DNA of 64,000 nt from Lepidostoma basale (taxonomy: Eukaryota > Arthropoda > Insecta > Trichoptera > Lepidostomatidae): NCBI GenBank assembly GCA_022606425.2, contig JAHDVF020000510.1:248001-312000 (forward strand), in the 5' to 3' direction. Both the position numbers and the translations under genes were made by a program. Positions 41,326-51,780 of this stretch are shown here, in pieces. Every line of letters begins with the position of its first letter. The first letter of the stretch is position 1. Under the pieces are notes generated by a model, which did not search any database, was not told the DNA's origin, and was given only the letters and a program-made list of their open reading frames with translations.

Positions 41326-42089
41326 TAAATTGTGACAAATTTGTTTCGCCTTGCGAGGGAATTCTCAAACTGAACCTAATCGCCAAACAGTGTGTCCTTA
41401 TATTAAATTTAGAAATCTTAAGGGTGGGGGAGACAGTAATGCTACTGTTAACATTATATAACCTAAAAAAGTTGTAAATTTACCTATGACTCATCATTAA
41501 TTCTAAGAAAAACCTAAAAATTGTTTTATTTTAACATTAACCGCCCTACCTTCAGGTAAATTTCCGAGAAACGTGCAAAAAAAGCAGGTTTTTTATTAAT
41601 GAAATTTAATTATATATGAATTTTATTTTTTTAAATTACGAAACGTCAAATACTCGGCCGCACACATCACCTGCCCCTTGTAAAACTATAATATTTATGA
41701 AGACTTGTACTAATGTGTTGTTGGCACACGCGCGTATCCCTAACAGTTTGTACATTTTAGGTACATTACCCCATTCATCGCCACATGTTTGTAGAAACAG
41801 CGCGCCGGTACGCCACGTTTTTTCTCCAAAACTATCGAAAAATATCGATCCTTTTTGGTTTGTTAATATTTTTAAATATTCATAGATGTCGTTGTGATAA
41901 AATCGGAATTAATTTTGAAATACATCTTTCGAATATTGCGAAGCGCGCACAGCTGCGCTTTTGGCGATCGTCTTCGTAGAGCGCACATGTGTGCTTACGG
42001 CGATCGTCGGGTTACTTTTTCTCAAGCGCGTACGTGATACGGGATAGCGCAAAATGGTACAGTCAAAGTGAACGTATCAAATACGTAGG
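41326..42089. other. No gene; tandem palindromic motif inside
   Basis: The frames at 41616-41885 and 41785-41979 overlap and lack family signatures. 41941-42009 holds a two-unit direct repeat listed separately. Confidence 0.35.
41941..42009 (+). repeat. Two-unit repeat with palindromic cores
   Basis: GCGCACAGCTGCGC, then GGCGATCGTC; and GCGCACATGTGTGC, then GGCGATCGTC, about 37 bp apart. Each unit carries a dyad (CAGCTG, CACATGTG) and a GGCGATCG box. Could be a binding-site pair. Confidence 0.55.
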
Positions 42090-42190
42090 GTGGTTAACCC
42101 GTTTTCACGGAAGGGTAGCTAGAGAGAATGGACCACCAGTTTAATCTACCATGAAGCATATCTCTAAGCTCCTCCATTTTCCGACTTCTT
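42090..42190 (-). mobile_element. RTE 3' end, decayed
   Basis: AACCCGTTTTCACGGAAGGG, GAGAGAATGGACCACCAG and CTAAGCTCCTCC: complement of an RTE terminus. Confidence 0.55.
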
Positions 42191-42609
42191 TTAGGTTAGA
42201 TTACATTGTTACATTTTTCGTAAGAAGTTATATTGAAGATGTGATAAGAAATGTGTGGTAGCTACACAGCACCGTTATGGAAGTGATACACCATTCATAT
42301 TATACGAAAAACGCGTTCATAATAATACCGTATTAGGCTGACTAGGCTTTCTTGCACGATCGTAGGAAGAATTGGATTTTCTCTGTTGATTCGTTCAATC
42401 AATAGGTCGAATTTGCTTAGTTTTGGTAACGCGGTATAACGTTATGCAAGTTCAGCGTTTTGGCAGGGTAAAACCAGTAGCGGCTCAAGAAAATATTAAA
42501 ATATTCCTTAATTCAATATTTTATCATAATAATTTTCTTAAAAAATATATATATATATTCCATTGTTTTGGCCGAAACACCATGAACATTATTACTGTTA
42601 AAATTTAAA
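42191..42609. other. No gene; HH-a leader scrap
   Basis: CATTGTTTTGGCCGAAACAC at 42560 is the complement of the HH-a leader. The rest is unrecognised. Confidence 0.4.
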
Positions 42610-42797
42610 ACAATGTTATAATATCACAATTTCTTTTTATTCACTGAGAGTGTCGCGACAGCTGTTACGCAAACCGATGTTGGCATCATCAGGTGTAACA
42701 AGTTTATTGTAACACCAGACGATGCCAACATCGGTTGGCGAAACAGCTGTCGCGACACTCTCAGTGAATAAAAATAAAAGTGATATTATAACAGTGT
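42610..42797. repeat. HH-a head-to-head pair, second subtype
   Basis: Arms of about 90 bp (42610-42699, 42706-42797) with a 6-bp spacer, ending in TTTTTATTCACTGAGAGTGT. Minus core CTGATGA with GTAAC; plus core CAGACGA with GAAAC. Each half has lost a different part of the core. Confidence 0.7.
42706..42760 (+). ncRNA. Hammerhead-like motif HH-a, subtype 2
   Basis: CAGACGA (42716-42722), T, stem II GCCAAC/GTTGGC (42724-42739), loop ATCG, GAAA (42740-42743), ACAGCTGT, C at 42751. Compared with GTCAAC/GTTGAC, the second stem pair changed from T-A to C-G, a compensatory change. Confidence 0.5.
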
Positions 42798-42837
42798 TTT
42801 AATAAAACAGTTAAAATTTTATTTTCACAACACTTCA

Positions 42838-42957
42838 TTGCACTAAGACGAATGTGGGTAAATCTGTAAAATATCAGTATTAAACGCAAGTGTAAGAAGT
42901 GAATGCAGTGCATATGAAAGAGAAGAGGAAGGTTAATTAAGATGGTTTGGACACATA
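42838..42957 (+). mobile_element. RTE-D internal scrap
   Basis: AAACGCAAGTGTAAGAAGTG and AAGATGGTTTGGACACATAG. Confidence 0.6.
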
Positions 42958-43065
42958 GAATACCTGCCATGGTTCAGAGAACAGCATTTGACACTGTTTA
43001 GGGCCAATAGATCTTGAATATGTTGAAATTTGAATTAAGTCAATCAAGTAGAATAAATGAAGTAA

Positions 43066-43186
43066 GGATCTCATTTCTACTGCATTTATTTTATGTTATC
43101 CTTCTTTTACCGGTTCCATGCTTCACTTTCATACATAAGGGTCGGCACAAGAACACAATTATGCACTGCCATCTTAGCTTTTCCAT
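43066..43186 (-). mobile_element. RTE-A/D internal scrap
   Basis: GATCTCATTTCTACTGCATT, CATACATAAGGGTCGGCACA: complement of the VPTLMYGSE to RSLRRM segment. Confidence 0.65.
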
Positions 43187-43239
43187 ATCAAACGAATAAT
43201 ATATAATAGAGGTGGTTGATGAATTCCGGAAAGTATATA

Positions 43240-43520
43240 GTTCCTGGATTAACTGTATGCAAATTGGAAACAGAATATGGTGATCGAGGCGCTTACAGGA
43301 CCCATGACTCGTCATTGGTTGCAAGCGCACGCTTTATGTAATACAACATTCCCTATTCCAACTTTCTTACGACCACCATGTCTGACAAATTTTTGGAAGT
43401 TGTATATATGTTAATCTGTAACACCAAATTTCACATGTTAGTTTTAATCTACACACTAACGCTATCTATGAAGATTGGATTTTAAGCATTAAGCAGAAGA
43501 TCTTTTTATTAACGCAATGT
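43240..43520 (-). repeat. R1 copy
   Basis: GTGATCGAGGCGCTTACAGG, TTACGACCACCATGTCTGAC and AAGATTGGATTTTAAGCATT match R1 in reverse orientation. Confidence 0.65.
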
Positions 43521-43795
43521 GAAAGGCTACTGAGGTGGCTCTACGGTTAGGCGGGCTGAAGTGGCGGTGGACTGGTCATATCTGTCGGAGAACCGACAGC
43601 CGATGGGGAAAACGAGTTCTGTAGTGGCGACCACGTACAGGATTCCGTAGAGTTGGACGTCCCCCTGCCCGCTGGACCGACGATCTGAAGAGGATTGCTG
43701 GACATGGATGAATGGGAGCGGCAATGGATAGGGGGCGGTGGCGTGCTTTGGGAGAGGCCTACATTCAGCAGTGGATGACAGACGGCTGATGATGA
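43520..43795 (+). mobile_element. RTE-J 3' end
   Basis: LKWRWTGHICRRTDSRWGKR, VGRPPARWTDDLKRIAG, GRWRALGEAYIQQWMTDG, then a TGATGATGA tail. The layout matches RTE tails with TGA repeats. Stops within (VL*WRP). Frames on the minus strand (43527-43873) are antisense. Confidence 0.7.
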
Positions 43796-43799
43796 AAGG

Positions 43800-44390
43800 C
43801 TATCGCCATCGGTGAAATCCAGTGTTCGTCTACAAGTATTTGTATATATTAAAAAAAAAAAGAAGTTGTACATAAAATTTTAATTATATCTCAATAGAGA
43901 CGAAGATGCAAACTGGAAACTGAATATGGTTGATCAAGGTGTTTACAGGACTTATGACCTGTCATTGGTTGGGTTAAGTGCACGCTTTATGTAATTACAA
44001 CATTCCCCATTCCACCTATTTCTTTATGACCATGTAAGACAAATTTTTGGAGGTTGTATATATGTTACAAATCTATGCTTAACTTCACATGTCAGTTTCA
44101 ACACGCCATCTATGTAGATTTTGATTACATATGTTAATCTTTTAAGATTAATCTATATAATCCACACACTAACGCCATCTATGGAGATTAATTTTTAGCA
44201 TTTAGCAGAACTACTTTATTAACACAATGTGAAGGCTACCGCCATTAGCGCATTGTTAGAAGCCGCCTGGAGATGTCACTCCTGTCTATATGCCAAAGAA
44301 TTGACCAGAATGATTAATCACCCACCATGGGTGAAATCCAGTATTCGTATACAAGTATAAGTATACATTCACAAAAAAAAAAAGTTGTAT
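43800..44390 (-). repeat. R1 long copy
   Basis: From GTTCGTCTACAAGTATTTGT through AGACGAAGATGCAAACTGGA and ACATTCCCCATTCCACCTAT to AAATCCAGTATTCGTATACA. Both ends resemble each other in inverted orientation. Non-coding. Confidence 0.6.
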
Positions 44391-44880
44391 ATAGTTCGTA
44401 CTTGCACGATATGTACGTGTATGTAGTGGCACAATCGCAGATATTATCTGCTCTTCAAGCACATCGTCTCTGTGCGTGGCTTCTGGAATAATCTTCAGGC
44501 GCATTGTGCGTAAATCGCCGCATCTCTTTGTTTCCGCACAATAGGCCCCCCGGAGAAGACGCCTCGTTCCAAAACTGTTTACTCTCTTGACGAGAAAGCC
44601 CCAGAATAAGCGCGAACTCGAGTGGAGTGTAAAGGGGCCCATACACGACAATAACATTTGCCCGCCCCTTACGCATCTACAGCCATATAATTTTTTCCAC
44701 ATTTGCCTGATTTATTCATAGATATTCCTCAAAGTCTGTCACTGTGCGGGCTGTTCGCCGCTCAACACTTTGTCGCCCGGTTGGAATCAAATACAAAACG
44801 AATTTTATTTTAATCCATTCGTATCTACTCTCTTTATTTCATCAATTCAATAATTTATTTCTTCAAATCAAATCAGAGCA
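44391..44880. other. No gene recognised; possible unique block
   Basis: 44400-44700 is GC-richer with a 138-aa minus frame (44286-44702, CRCVRGGQMLLSCMGPF) of no recognised family. The frame runs on into R1, which argues against it being a gene. Confidence 0.35.
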
Positions 44881-45558
44881 AGTGACAGTTTGTAACATAA
44901 GTGAAAACGAAGTGATTTTGGAGTAGATGAGTAAATTTGTGTATTTAGGTAGCATGTTCATAGCGGATGGCCTAACGGATAGTGACGTCGAAAGAAGGGT
45001 TGGTACGGGTAACAGAGTGAATGGAGCTTTAAAAATAGTTATTGGAAACAAGAATTTATCAATGAGAGTGAAAACGGCCGTTCACAATGGAGTTCTGGTT
45101 TCTTTTATGTATGGAAGCAAAGCATGGAACTGGAAGAAGAAGGATGAAAACAGAATAAATGCGGTAGAGATGAGGTCCCTAAGACGTATGTGTGTAGAAC
45201 GATATACGATAGAATCTCAAATGCTGATATAAGATAGAGCGGGAGAAGGTATTATGGAATAATCGTTGCGATGGTTCGGACATATGGAACGCATGGATGG
45301 AGAAAGAATGGTTGAAAAAGTATACGTCAACGATGTAAATGGAGTACGGAGTCGAGGCAGACCGAGAAAAACATGGCATGACCAAATTAATCAAATTTTA
45401 AAGGTTGGTCATGTTAGAAGTCGGAGGAGTCGACATGCATGTTTGACTCGTTGTATGAATGTGGAGGAAGCTAGAGAGGTTTGCCAGGATAGAGAAGTGT
45501 GGCAGTCCATTCTCTCTGGCTACCCCTGCGGGGAAACGGCGTGATGGTTTGTTTTGTT
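44881..45558 (+). mobile_element. RTE-B long 3' copy
   Basis: Starts at TVCNISENEVILE, then MSKFVYLGSMFIADGLTDSD, YGSKAWNWKKKDENR, RWFGHMERMDGERMVEKVYV, GRPRKTWHDQINQILKVGH, SGYPCGETA. Three frames are needed, so it is broken. GTTT tail. The longest RTE-B here (678 bp). Confidence 0.85.
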
Positions 45559-45800
45559 TGCGATGACAACTTTAAGTGCACCATTTACTCTGTTGCCTGC
45601 CCCAACCCTTCTTTGAATATCCTTCTCAACTCTCCCATCGTTTGTAAACATATTTCCTAAATAAACAAATTCATCCACTTGTTTCAGATTTTCACCGTTC
45701 ACACTAATGTTACAGACTGTCATGTTTTTTCTTTTTCGAAAATCATTACCTTGGATTTATTCACATTCATCATCAAATCGTATCGCTTGCCTCATATGTA
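45559..45800 (-). mobile_element. RTE palm-downstream fragment
   Basis: Complement: MMNVNKSKVMIF-type start, TVCNISVNGENLKQVDEFVY, GNMFTNDGRVEKDIQRRVGA, VNGALKVVIANK (frame 45520-45723). It joins the RTE-B tail directly, opposite orientation. Confidence 0.78.
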
Positions 45801-46480
45801 CTAGAGATCAGGGCTTGTAGTTTATGTTTGTTGTCTGCAAGTAGCACAAATACAACAAACGGCTTACTGACACACCGTTCATTTTTGCACCTGCATCCAA
45901 ACCTGTCAGCTCTTTCATTTCAACCATATTGGTGATTCAATTAGATATATTTGTTTGTTTGTCAAAATATTTTTTTTTTTTGAGATTTAAGTACTAAATA
46001 ATAGGGCTCCAAGGCAGGAAAGAGTTGGGTTGAAAAAATTGTATGAAAAAGGAAGAAATAAGGGTTTCCTTTCGTTGCTAGTTAAATCCGAGACGTTCGG
46101 TTCGCTCCACGGGGCCGGAAGGCTGCACGCGCGTGCGGGTTGGCGTATTCGGGAATATATTATTTGGAAAGACTCCGAGAGAAAAAGAAACGATATTTTC
46201 AGGCACTGATCAGCCAATCGGTCACAAATACTGGGAACAGGTCATGCGTGCGAAGGCCCCCGAACAAGCCAAATACGGTATAGATGCAGCCAATCGACCG
46301 AATCCGAAATGTACTTAAATTAGTAAGAGTTCGGTCACGAGGTTCAACCGGACGTATACACCCGGTTGCTACGCGGACGTTTGTAATTTGGCATCGTTGC
46401 GCAAACCTAATCGTTTTACTCTTTCCTGAGTATATTAACGGCAGAATGAGTAGACTAATTATATTTGTGTACTGTGTTGA
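45801..46480. other. No gene recognised
   Basis: A CG-rich patch at 46090-46150 and frames at 46133-46318 and 46284-46538 without motifs. Possibly unique DNA. Confidence 0.35.
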
Positions 46481-46855
46481 GAATAGAATACTTAGAACGA
46501 TCCAGATCCGGTGTTGCAGCGGGAACTTGGAGGCATAGGACCAACCAAGAGATCCGTACGATGACCCAGCAGCCCCTTATAACGAGCACCGTGAGAGCCG
46601 GTCGCCTAGCATTGATTGGGCACGTATGCCGAGCCGAAGAGACCAGAGTAATCAAGACCCTGTACGCGTCTAGACGGACTGGAGTAAGACCTCTAGGAAG
46701 GCCTAGACAGCGCCTAATGGACAATGTTCTGGCTGATCTGGATAAGTTGGGCGAAACGGACTACTGGGAGCAAAAGGCGCAGGATCGAGGAGCTTGGCGA
46801 AAAATCATCAAGGAGGCTAAAACTCTTCAAGAGTTGTAAGTAAGTAAGCGTTTAG
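46481..46855 (+). mobile_element. RTE-G 3' end, open frame
   Basis: GVAAGTWRHRTNQEIRTMTQ, RLALIGHVCRAEETRVIKTL, LGRPRQRLMDNVLADLDKLG, RGAWRKIIKEAKTLQEL, stop, GTAAGTAAG tail. The C-terminal domain of an RTE-type RT. It is uninterrupted, so relatively young. Confidence 0.78.
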
Positions 46856-46882
46856 AAAAAGTTAAAATATATATTTTTTTTT

Positions 46883-47409
46883 TAATTGTATCTCAATAGA
46901 GACGAAGACGCAAACTGGAAACTGAACATGGATGATCAAGGTGTTTACAGGACTTATGACCTGACAGGACCTTACAGGAATTATGACTTATGACATATAG
47001 AATGGAATAATACTCCTGGCGGCTTCTAACAATATGTAAGGCGACAGCCTTCGCATTGTGTTCATAAGGTAGTTTGCTAAATGCCGAAAATCATTCTCCA
47101 TAGATGGCGTTAGTGGGTCGGTTGTATAGGTAAATCTTGAAAAAATTCACAAGTGCAACCAAATCTACATAGATAGCTGATTGAAACTGACACGTGAAGA
47201 TAGATATGGATTTTGAAGTATATATACATCTTCCAAAAATTTGTCATGATCATAATAACAAAGGTGGAATGGGGAATGTTAATAATGAGAATGTAATTAC
47301 ATAAAGCGTGCGCTTAACCCAACCAATGACAGGTCATAAGTCCTGTAAACACCTTGATCATCCATGTTCAGTTTCCAGTTTGCGTCTTCGCCTCTATTGA
47401 GATACAATT
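46883..47409. repeat. R1 with 83-bp inverted ends
   Basis: 46883-46965 and 47325-47409 are inverted with only a few differences (TCTCAATAGAGACGAAGACG, AAGGTGTTTACAGGACTTAT). The 360-bp interior is non-coding. This arrangement suggests a non-autonomous foldback DNA element, but no TSD was found. Confidence 0.6.
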
Positions 47410-47474
47410 AAAATTTGAATTAACCACCCTTTGGTGTAAATCCAGGATTTCGTATACAGGTATAAGTATACATT

Positions 47475-47560
47475 CACAAATATTTGTTCTTAAAATATAT
47501 ATTTAGTTTTATACTTGTTCGATCGGTTTCGGCAGCTCGCTGCCATCTTCTGGTATTTAG
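47475..47560 (-). repeat. HH-i hammerhead-like single copy
   Basis: Complement: CAGAAGA, T, stem II GGCAG/CTGCC with loop CGAG, GAAA, ACCGAT, C. The core differs from CTGANGA at the second base. The helix III palindrome is one base off ACCGGT. Confidence 0.5.
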
Positions 47561-47829
47561 TTATATAAAACAATTAAATAAATAAATAAAATATTTTAGG
47601 TTTATGGCTTTGGCCATCTTTAAGGCTAGGCTAAAAGATGTCAGAAAACTACTGAAACCGGTTGAAAACCTTTAATTAATGTAACTACAGTTCGTATTTT
47701 TACAAAAAAATTTATTACACTTTTAAAAAACATGATTTCGCTCTCATCACCTCAATCCTAATTATACCCTCTCCAACTTCATCGTTTTTGGTACATAAGT
47801 AATCACTGTATTATTTTATTTAAAAAAAA

Positions 47830-48278
47830 ATAATACTACCTTCAACTTTTGTCACCTTTCTTATTAATGTTATCTACTTCCTTTTATTGTTTATAATCTT
47901 TAAAATATTATGTTTCATCGTTTTTGACTCTATACATATATTATGTGTAATTATTCCTTCTAATTACTGTTTTATTATTTTTTAGTATTGTATTTTCCAC
48001 CTTTAATATTTTCTCATATAAATAGTAACATAAATAGTATAATTAGGTACCTAACTCAACTCCAGCAAGAACTTCAAAATTATATTAATGAAACTATTCA
48101 AATTGATATAGGAACAAATACACATAAAGGTTCGAAAAATCACGAAAATTTGATATATATTATTGTAACACCTGATGATGTCAACATAGGTTGACGAAAC
48201 AGCTGACGCGAAAAATAAATATAAAATTGTGATACATAAAACAACGTTTTTTTAATTTAACATTTTATAATGTTAAAG
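47830..48278 (+). mobile_element. Penelope-like leader region, HH-a copy 3
   Basis: Homologous to 3800-4200. The frame YLTQLQQELQNYINETIQID leads into the ribozyme-like motif. RTE-A inserted at 48279 with TSD GTTAAAG, and the element resumes at 48731 (TATCATAGTGTTTCGGCCAA). Confidence 0.55.
48162..48211 (+). ncRNA. Hammerhead-like motif HH-a, copy 3
   Basis: CTGATGA, T, GTCAAC/GTTGAC, GAAAC, then AGCTGACGCG, where T16.1 is changed to A. The core is otherwise intact. The site that would pair next to the scissile C is mutated, so it is probably inactive. Confidence 0.5.
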
Positions 48279-48723
48279 GATGAAAGTAGAATAAATGCAG
48301 TAGAAATGAGATCTCTTAGACGAATGTGTGGATATTCTGTGTATGATAGAGTGTCGAATGAAAATATAAGAAGTGAATGCGGTGCGAATGATGGTGTCAT
48401 GAACAAAATAATGAAAGGATCATTAAGATGGTTTGGACGTATGGAAAGAATGAATGAAGAAAGAATGGTAAAAAAATTATATGTTAATGATGTAAATGGA
48501 ACCAGAAATAGAGAAAGACCAAGGAAAACGTGGCACGATCAAATAAATCAAATATTGAATGTCGGCCATGTGAGGAGTCAGAGAAATCGATGCGCGTGCA
48601 TGACACGATGTATGAATGTTGAGGAAGCGAGAGAAATATGTCAGGAAAGAAAGGTGTGGCAGTCCATTCTTTCTGCCTACCCCTTCGGGGAGACGGCGTG
48701 ATGGTTAGTTAGTTAGTTAGTTA
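48279..48723 (+). mobile_element. RTE-A 3' end inside HH-a element
   Basis: An uninterrupted coding frame from 48270 to 48701 (RSLRRMCGYSVYDRVSNENI to SAYPFGETA) and a GTTA tail. 7-bp TSD GTTAAAG (48272-48278, 48724-48730). Confidence 0.87.
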
Positions 48724-49204
48724 GTTAAAGTATCATAGTGTTTCGGCCAAAACAATGGACTATTTAAACATGTTTTTACTATTGATTCTCATGACATGTG
48801 AAAAGTAGCTCTAAGGTATCTAGATTTTCCAAGTAGAATAATATGTATTTTTATTTTTGGGATGGTTACATTTTTAAAACAGGGAGATAATGCAGACGCT
48901 GTAATATTACCGGTTGCGTTTTATGACCTGGAATATTCCCTGCATCCTAATATAACTTACTTTTGTAAGGAATGGCCGCTGGCGAATGGTTACTCGAAAC
49001 GTAGGCAAGAACGGATGGTGTGGACTAGGGGACTGACAAGCAAGGATGACCCGTTGTCGGCCATTTTCCGGAGAGAAAAAACAGACAAGCAATGTATCTA
49101 ACCGACAAAGCTACGCAAATAAAGAGATCGAAACGAGAATACACTAAAACAGTGTTTATCAACCTTGTGTCGCAACCCCCCTTATATACTCTAAAAGAAC
49201 AACG
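48724..49204. other. HH-a leader end, then no gene; hAT-like scrap
   Basis: 48731-48768 finishes the HH-a leader. 49148-49185 (ACAGTGTTTATCAACCTTGT, GTCGCAACCCC) resembles a hAT terminus. The frame 48862-49101 has no motif. Confidence 0.4.
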
Positions 49205-49612
49205 AAGAATCTACTGGTTTGAGAATAGAATATTGGGTATTATCCTGGGACCTAGACCCGGCGTTGCAGCGGGAACTTGGAGGCATAGGACCAACCAAGA
49301 GATCCGTACGATGACCCACAGCCCCTTACAACGAGCACCGTAAGAGCCGGTCGCCTAGCATGGATTGGGCACGTATGCCGAGCCGAAGGGACCAGAGCAA
49401 TCAAGACCCTGTAAGCCTCTAGACCGACTAGAGTAAGACCTCCAAGAAGGCCTAGACAGCGTCTAATGGACAATGTTCTGGCTGGCTGATCTGGCTAGGT
49501 TGGGCGAATCGGACTGCTGGGAGCAAAAGGCGCAGGATCGAGTAGCTTGGCGAAAAATCATTAAGGAGGCTAAAACTCTTCAAGAGTTGTATGGCCATAG
49601 GAAGTAAGTAAC
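49205..49612 (+). mobile_element. RTE-G 3' end, broken copy
   Basis: Matches 46481-46855 (GVAAGTWRHRTNQEIRTMT) with a C lost at 49320, later stops, and a duplicated GGCTGATCTGG segment. GTAAGTAA tail. Confidence 0.75.
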
Positions 49613-49637
49613 ACCCCTTAAAAAGCAAAATAAAACT

Positions 49638-49900
49638 AAGTTTTTCCGGAGGGGTTCCCAGAGTGGATAGACCGCCAAAATGTTCTACCTTGGCACAACT
49701 TTTGCGTGTCTTCTACTTTCACACATTCTTTTCACATTCTTCTCAGTGATCTCATTTCCACGACATTTATCCTTCATCTGCCAACTCCAAGCTTCACATC
49801 CATACATAAGGGTTGGCACTGGAACCCCTTTATGCACTGCCATATTTGCTTCAGCCGATATGTTTCTATTTGCAGCGATGACTTTGAATGCACCATTTTT
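49638..49900 (-). mobile_element. RTE-C scraps
   Basis: Terminal scrap 49638-49720, then the complement of the thumb region (TAAGGGTTGGCACTGGAACC, TCTATTTGCAGCGATGACTT) to 49900. The middle is deleted. Confidence 0.65.
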
Positions 49901-49919
49901 TTATGTTTTGTCTCCATCT

Positions 49920-50012
49920 CAAGGGTAATGTGGTTCAGGGTAATTAATACCACCACCACATTACTCTGAAGATGTGGACTGCATCGATCGTCGAAACGTC
50001 GGTCGAGAAGGA
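49920..50012 (+). ncRNA. Hammerhead-like motif HH-j
   Basis: CTGAAGA at 49967-49973, an apical segment ending GATCGTC, then GAAACGTC (GAAAC, palindrome ACGT, C) and GGTCGAG. An inverted partial copy precedes it (GTAATGTGG opposite CCACATTAC). The GTCGAAACGTCG string is typical of Penelope-like repeats in other animals. Confidence 0.45.
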
Positions 50013-50046
50013 GAAATCACACGTTGTTACCCAAAATCGTGGAATC

Positions 50047-50230
50047 GACGACCTTCGTAGCAGAGTGGTTAGAACTCTGACTTCTATACCGAAGGTCCTG
50101 GGTTCGATTCCCGGCGATGGCAGTGTGATTGCCACACTGTCTTTAGTTTGGTATAGAATTCACGTGACAATTAAATGGCGATAGATTGGCTGCCTATCAC
50201 ATGTCACGAGAATCAATATAATAGCTAAAT
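50047..50230 (+). mobile_element. SINE-1, 3' truncated
   Basis: Box A GTAGCAGAGTGGT, box B GGGTTCGATTCC, T-stem CTGGG/CCCGG, then TGTGATTGCCACACTGTC and CACATGTCACGAGAATC. Ends without the AAT tail. Confidence 0.75.
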
Positions 50231-51780
50231 ATAAATTGTATACGGTAATTGGGTCCAAACGACTTGTTGTGCACATAAAAAAAATAATAAAAAATAAAAA
50301 TCAACCAAACCATATTGCTGCCAACCGTGAAAATCTACGCAACCATTAATTTGTTTGTCCTTAGTTTATCAAAATCTATAATAATTTAAATGTGTAAAAA
50401 ATGTTATGTAAAAATGGCACACTGGTCTTGCGAGAATTTTCCTAGGGGATGATACGGGAGGACTCGCTACAGGGTCGTATGTATGCAGGGAAGTGCCCCA
50501 CTTCGCAAGAGGGGTGTAGATACTGCATGCTCCGAATGTCTGCAATTTGGCAAGGAAACAATATGGGATCTAGTTATGATGATGTTATGGTCCCGCACTC
50601 AGTGCACTCGGCATATCGCTGAATTCTTCTCCTCCATTTCGATTCCCTGCAATCTTCCGGGAGCATTTTTTTCATCTTAATGCTAGCCGTCTCGGTGGAT
50701 TTTGGGCAAGCGGAGAAATTGTCTGTATAAAGGGTGCATATTTTAACCGTCGCGTTGCCATATGGTCAATTGAGTTTCCACTGCCAATTTAAAGTTGATT
50801 TTCTTAAAACCTATGGACCCTAATATTATAAAAAAAATTGTAATCCTCCATTGAAGTGTTCTCAATATTTCGTAATAAAAAAAAAGCAAAAAATTACTTC
50901 CTTCATCCCAAAAAAAAATATTTTTTAAGACTGCCCTCACATTCATTCGTGTTAAGGTAGAATTTGTTTTGCTAATATTTACAACTTTATCAAAAGTGAC
51001 AAATACTTACTCGCTGTTTTGAACGTATTATAAATTATATGTTTGGCCTTTTCTCATAGGTACGTAATAATACCGACTGTGGACGGAAACGCAGCACGCA
51101 ACTTAATAATATCAGAACTGTGAAAATATTAACACTTTACCAAAAGGGACAAATATTAATACGTACTCGTTGTCTTGAACGTACTATACATTTTGCCTAG
51201 GTGCCTTTATCATACGTAAAATTATAGCGCCACGGCGCGGCGGGGCGAGACAAGTTCATACTTGGTGTCAGTTGCTCATATGCTGTCTCGCAATCTATAT
51301 CAGAAATCGCTTGGTTCCAGAAAAAAAATAATAATGATATGTTTTTCAAATAATCCATGTATGTTATAGACATCGATCTATTCCTAATGAAATTCCCTAC
51401 AAGATGACATAAATTAAATTTTGATTCATCGAGTCATATGCTTGATATTTAGATAAAGTTAGCGGTAAACTGAATTGACCACATGGGAGCGAGCGTTTTG
51501 TTTTGAACACGGTACGTTAAGGGTTAAATAAGGCAGATGGTCAATGTTCCCTATATATCGGATTGTTAAAAAGTGTTGACGTTTTTGTATAATCCCAGTG
51601 AATTTTTTTTCTCGGAACAGATGAATAACATTTATTTCAAAATGATCCGAATGTGTAAAGAACACTTCCCTTATATAAATGTTATACCCCTGTATAGCAT
51701 TTATATGTTTTAAAAATTCGGTTGATGAATTGCATTTACGTCATTACGTTTTTCCGATAACGAAAGTATAACATAAAATA
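50231..51780. other. 1.5-kb block without recognised repeats
   Basis: The largest stretch free of known families. 50430-50690 is of balanced composition with a 65-aa frame of no motif. 50993-51078 and 51137-51227 form a diverged direct repeat (CAAAAGTGACAAATACTTAC / CCAAAAGGGACAAATATTAA). A small palindrome is at 51671-51706. Candidate unique DNA. Confidence 0.4.

Noticed and set aside
43527..43873. Minus-strand frames of 65 and 108 aa
   Set aside because: Antisense of the RTE-J tail and an adjacent R1 end.
44286..44702. 138-aa minus-strand frame
   Set aside because: Runs from a GC-richer block into repeat R1. No recognisable family and no supporting signals.
50047..50130. tRNA gene
   Set aside because: Good T-arm, but no acceptor stem pairing, and a conserved SINE-1 body follows in other copies.
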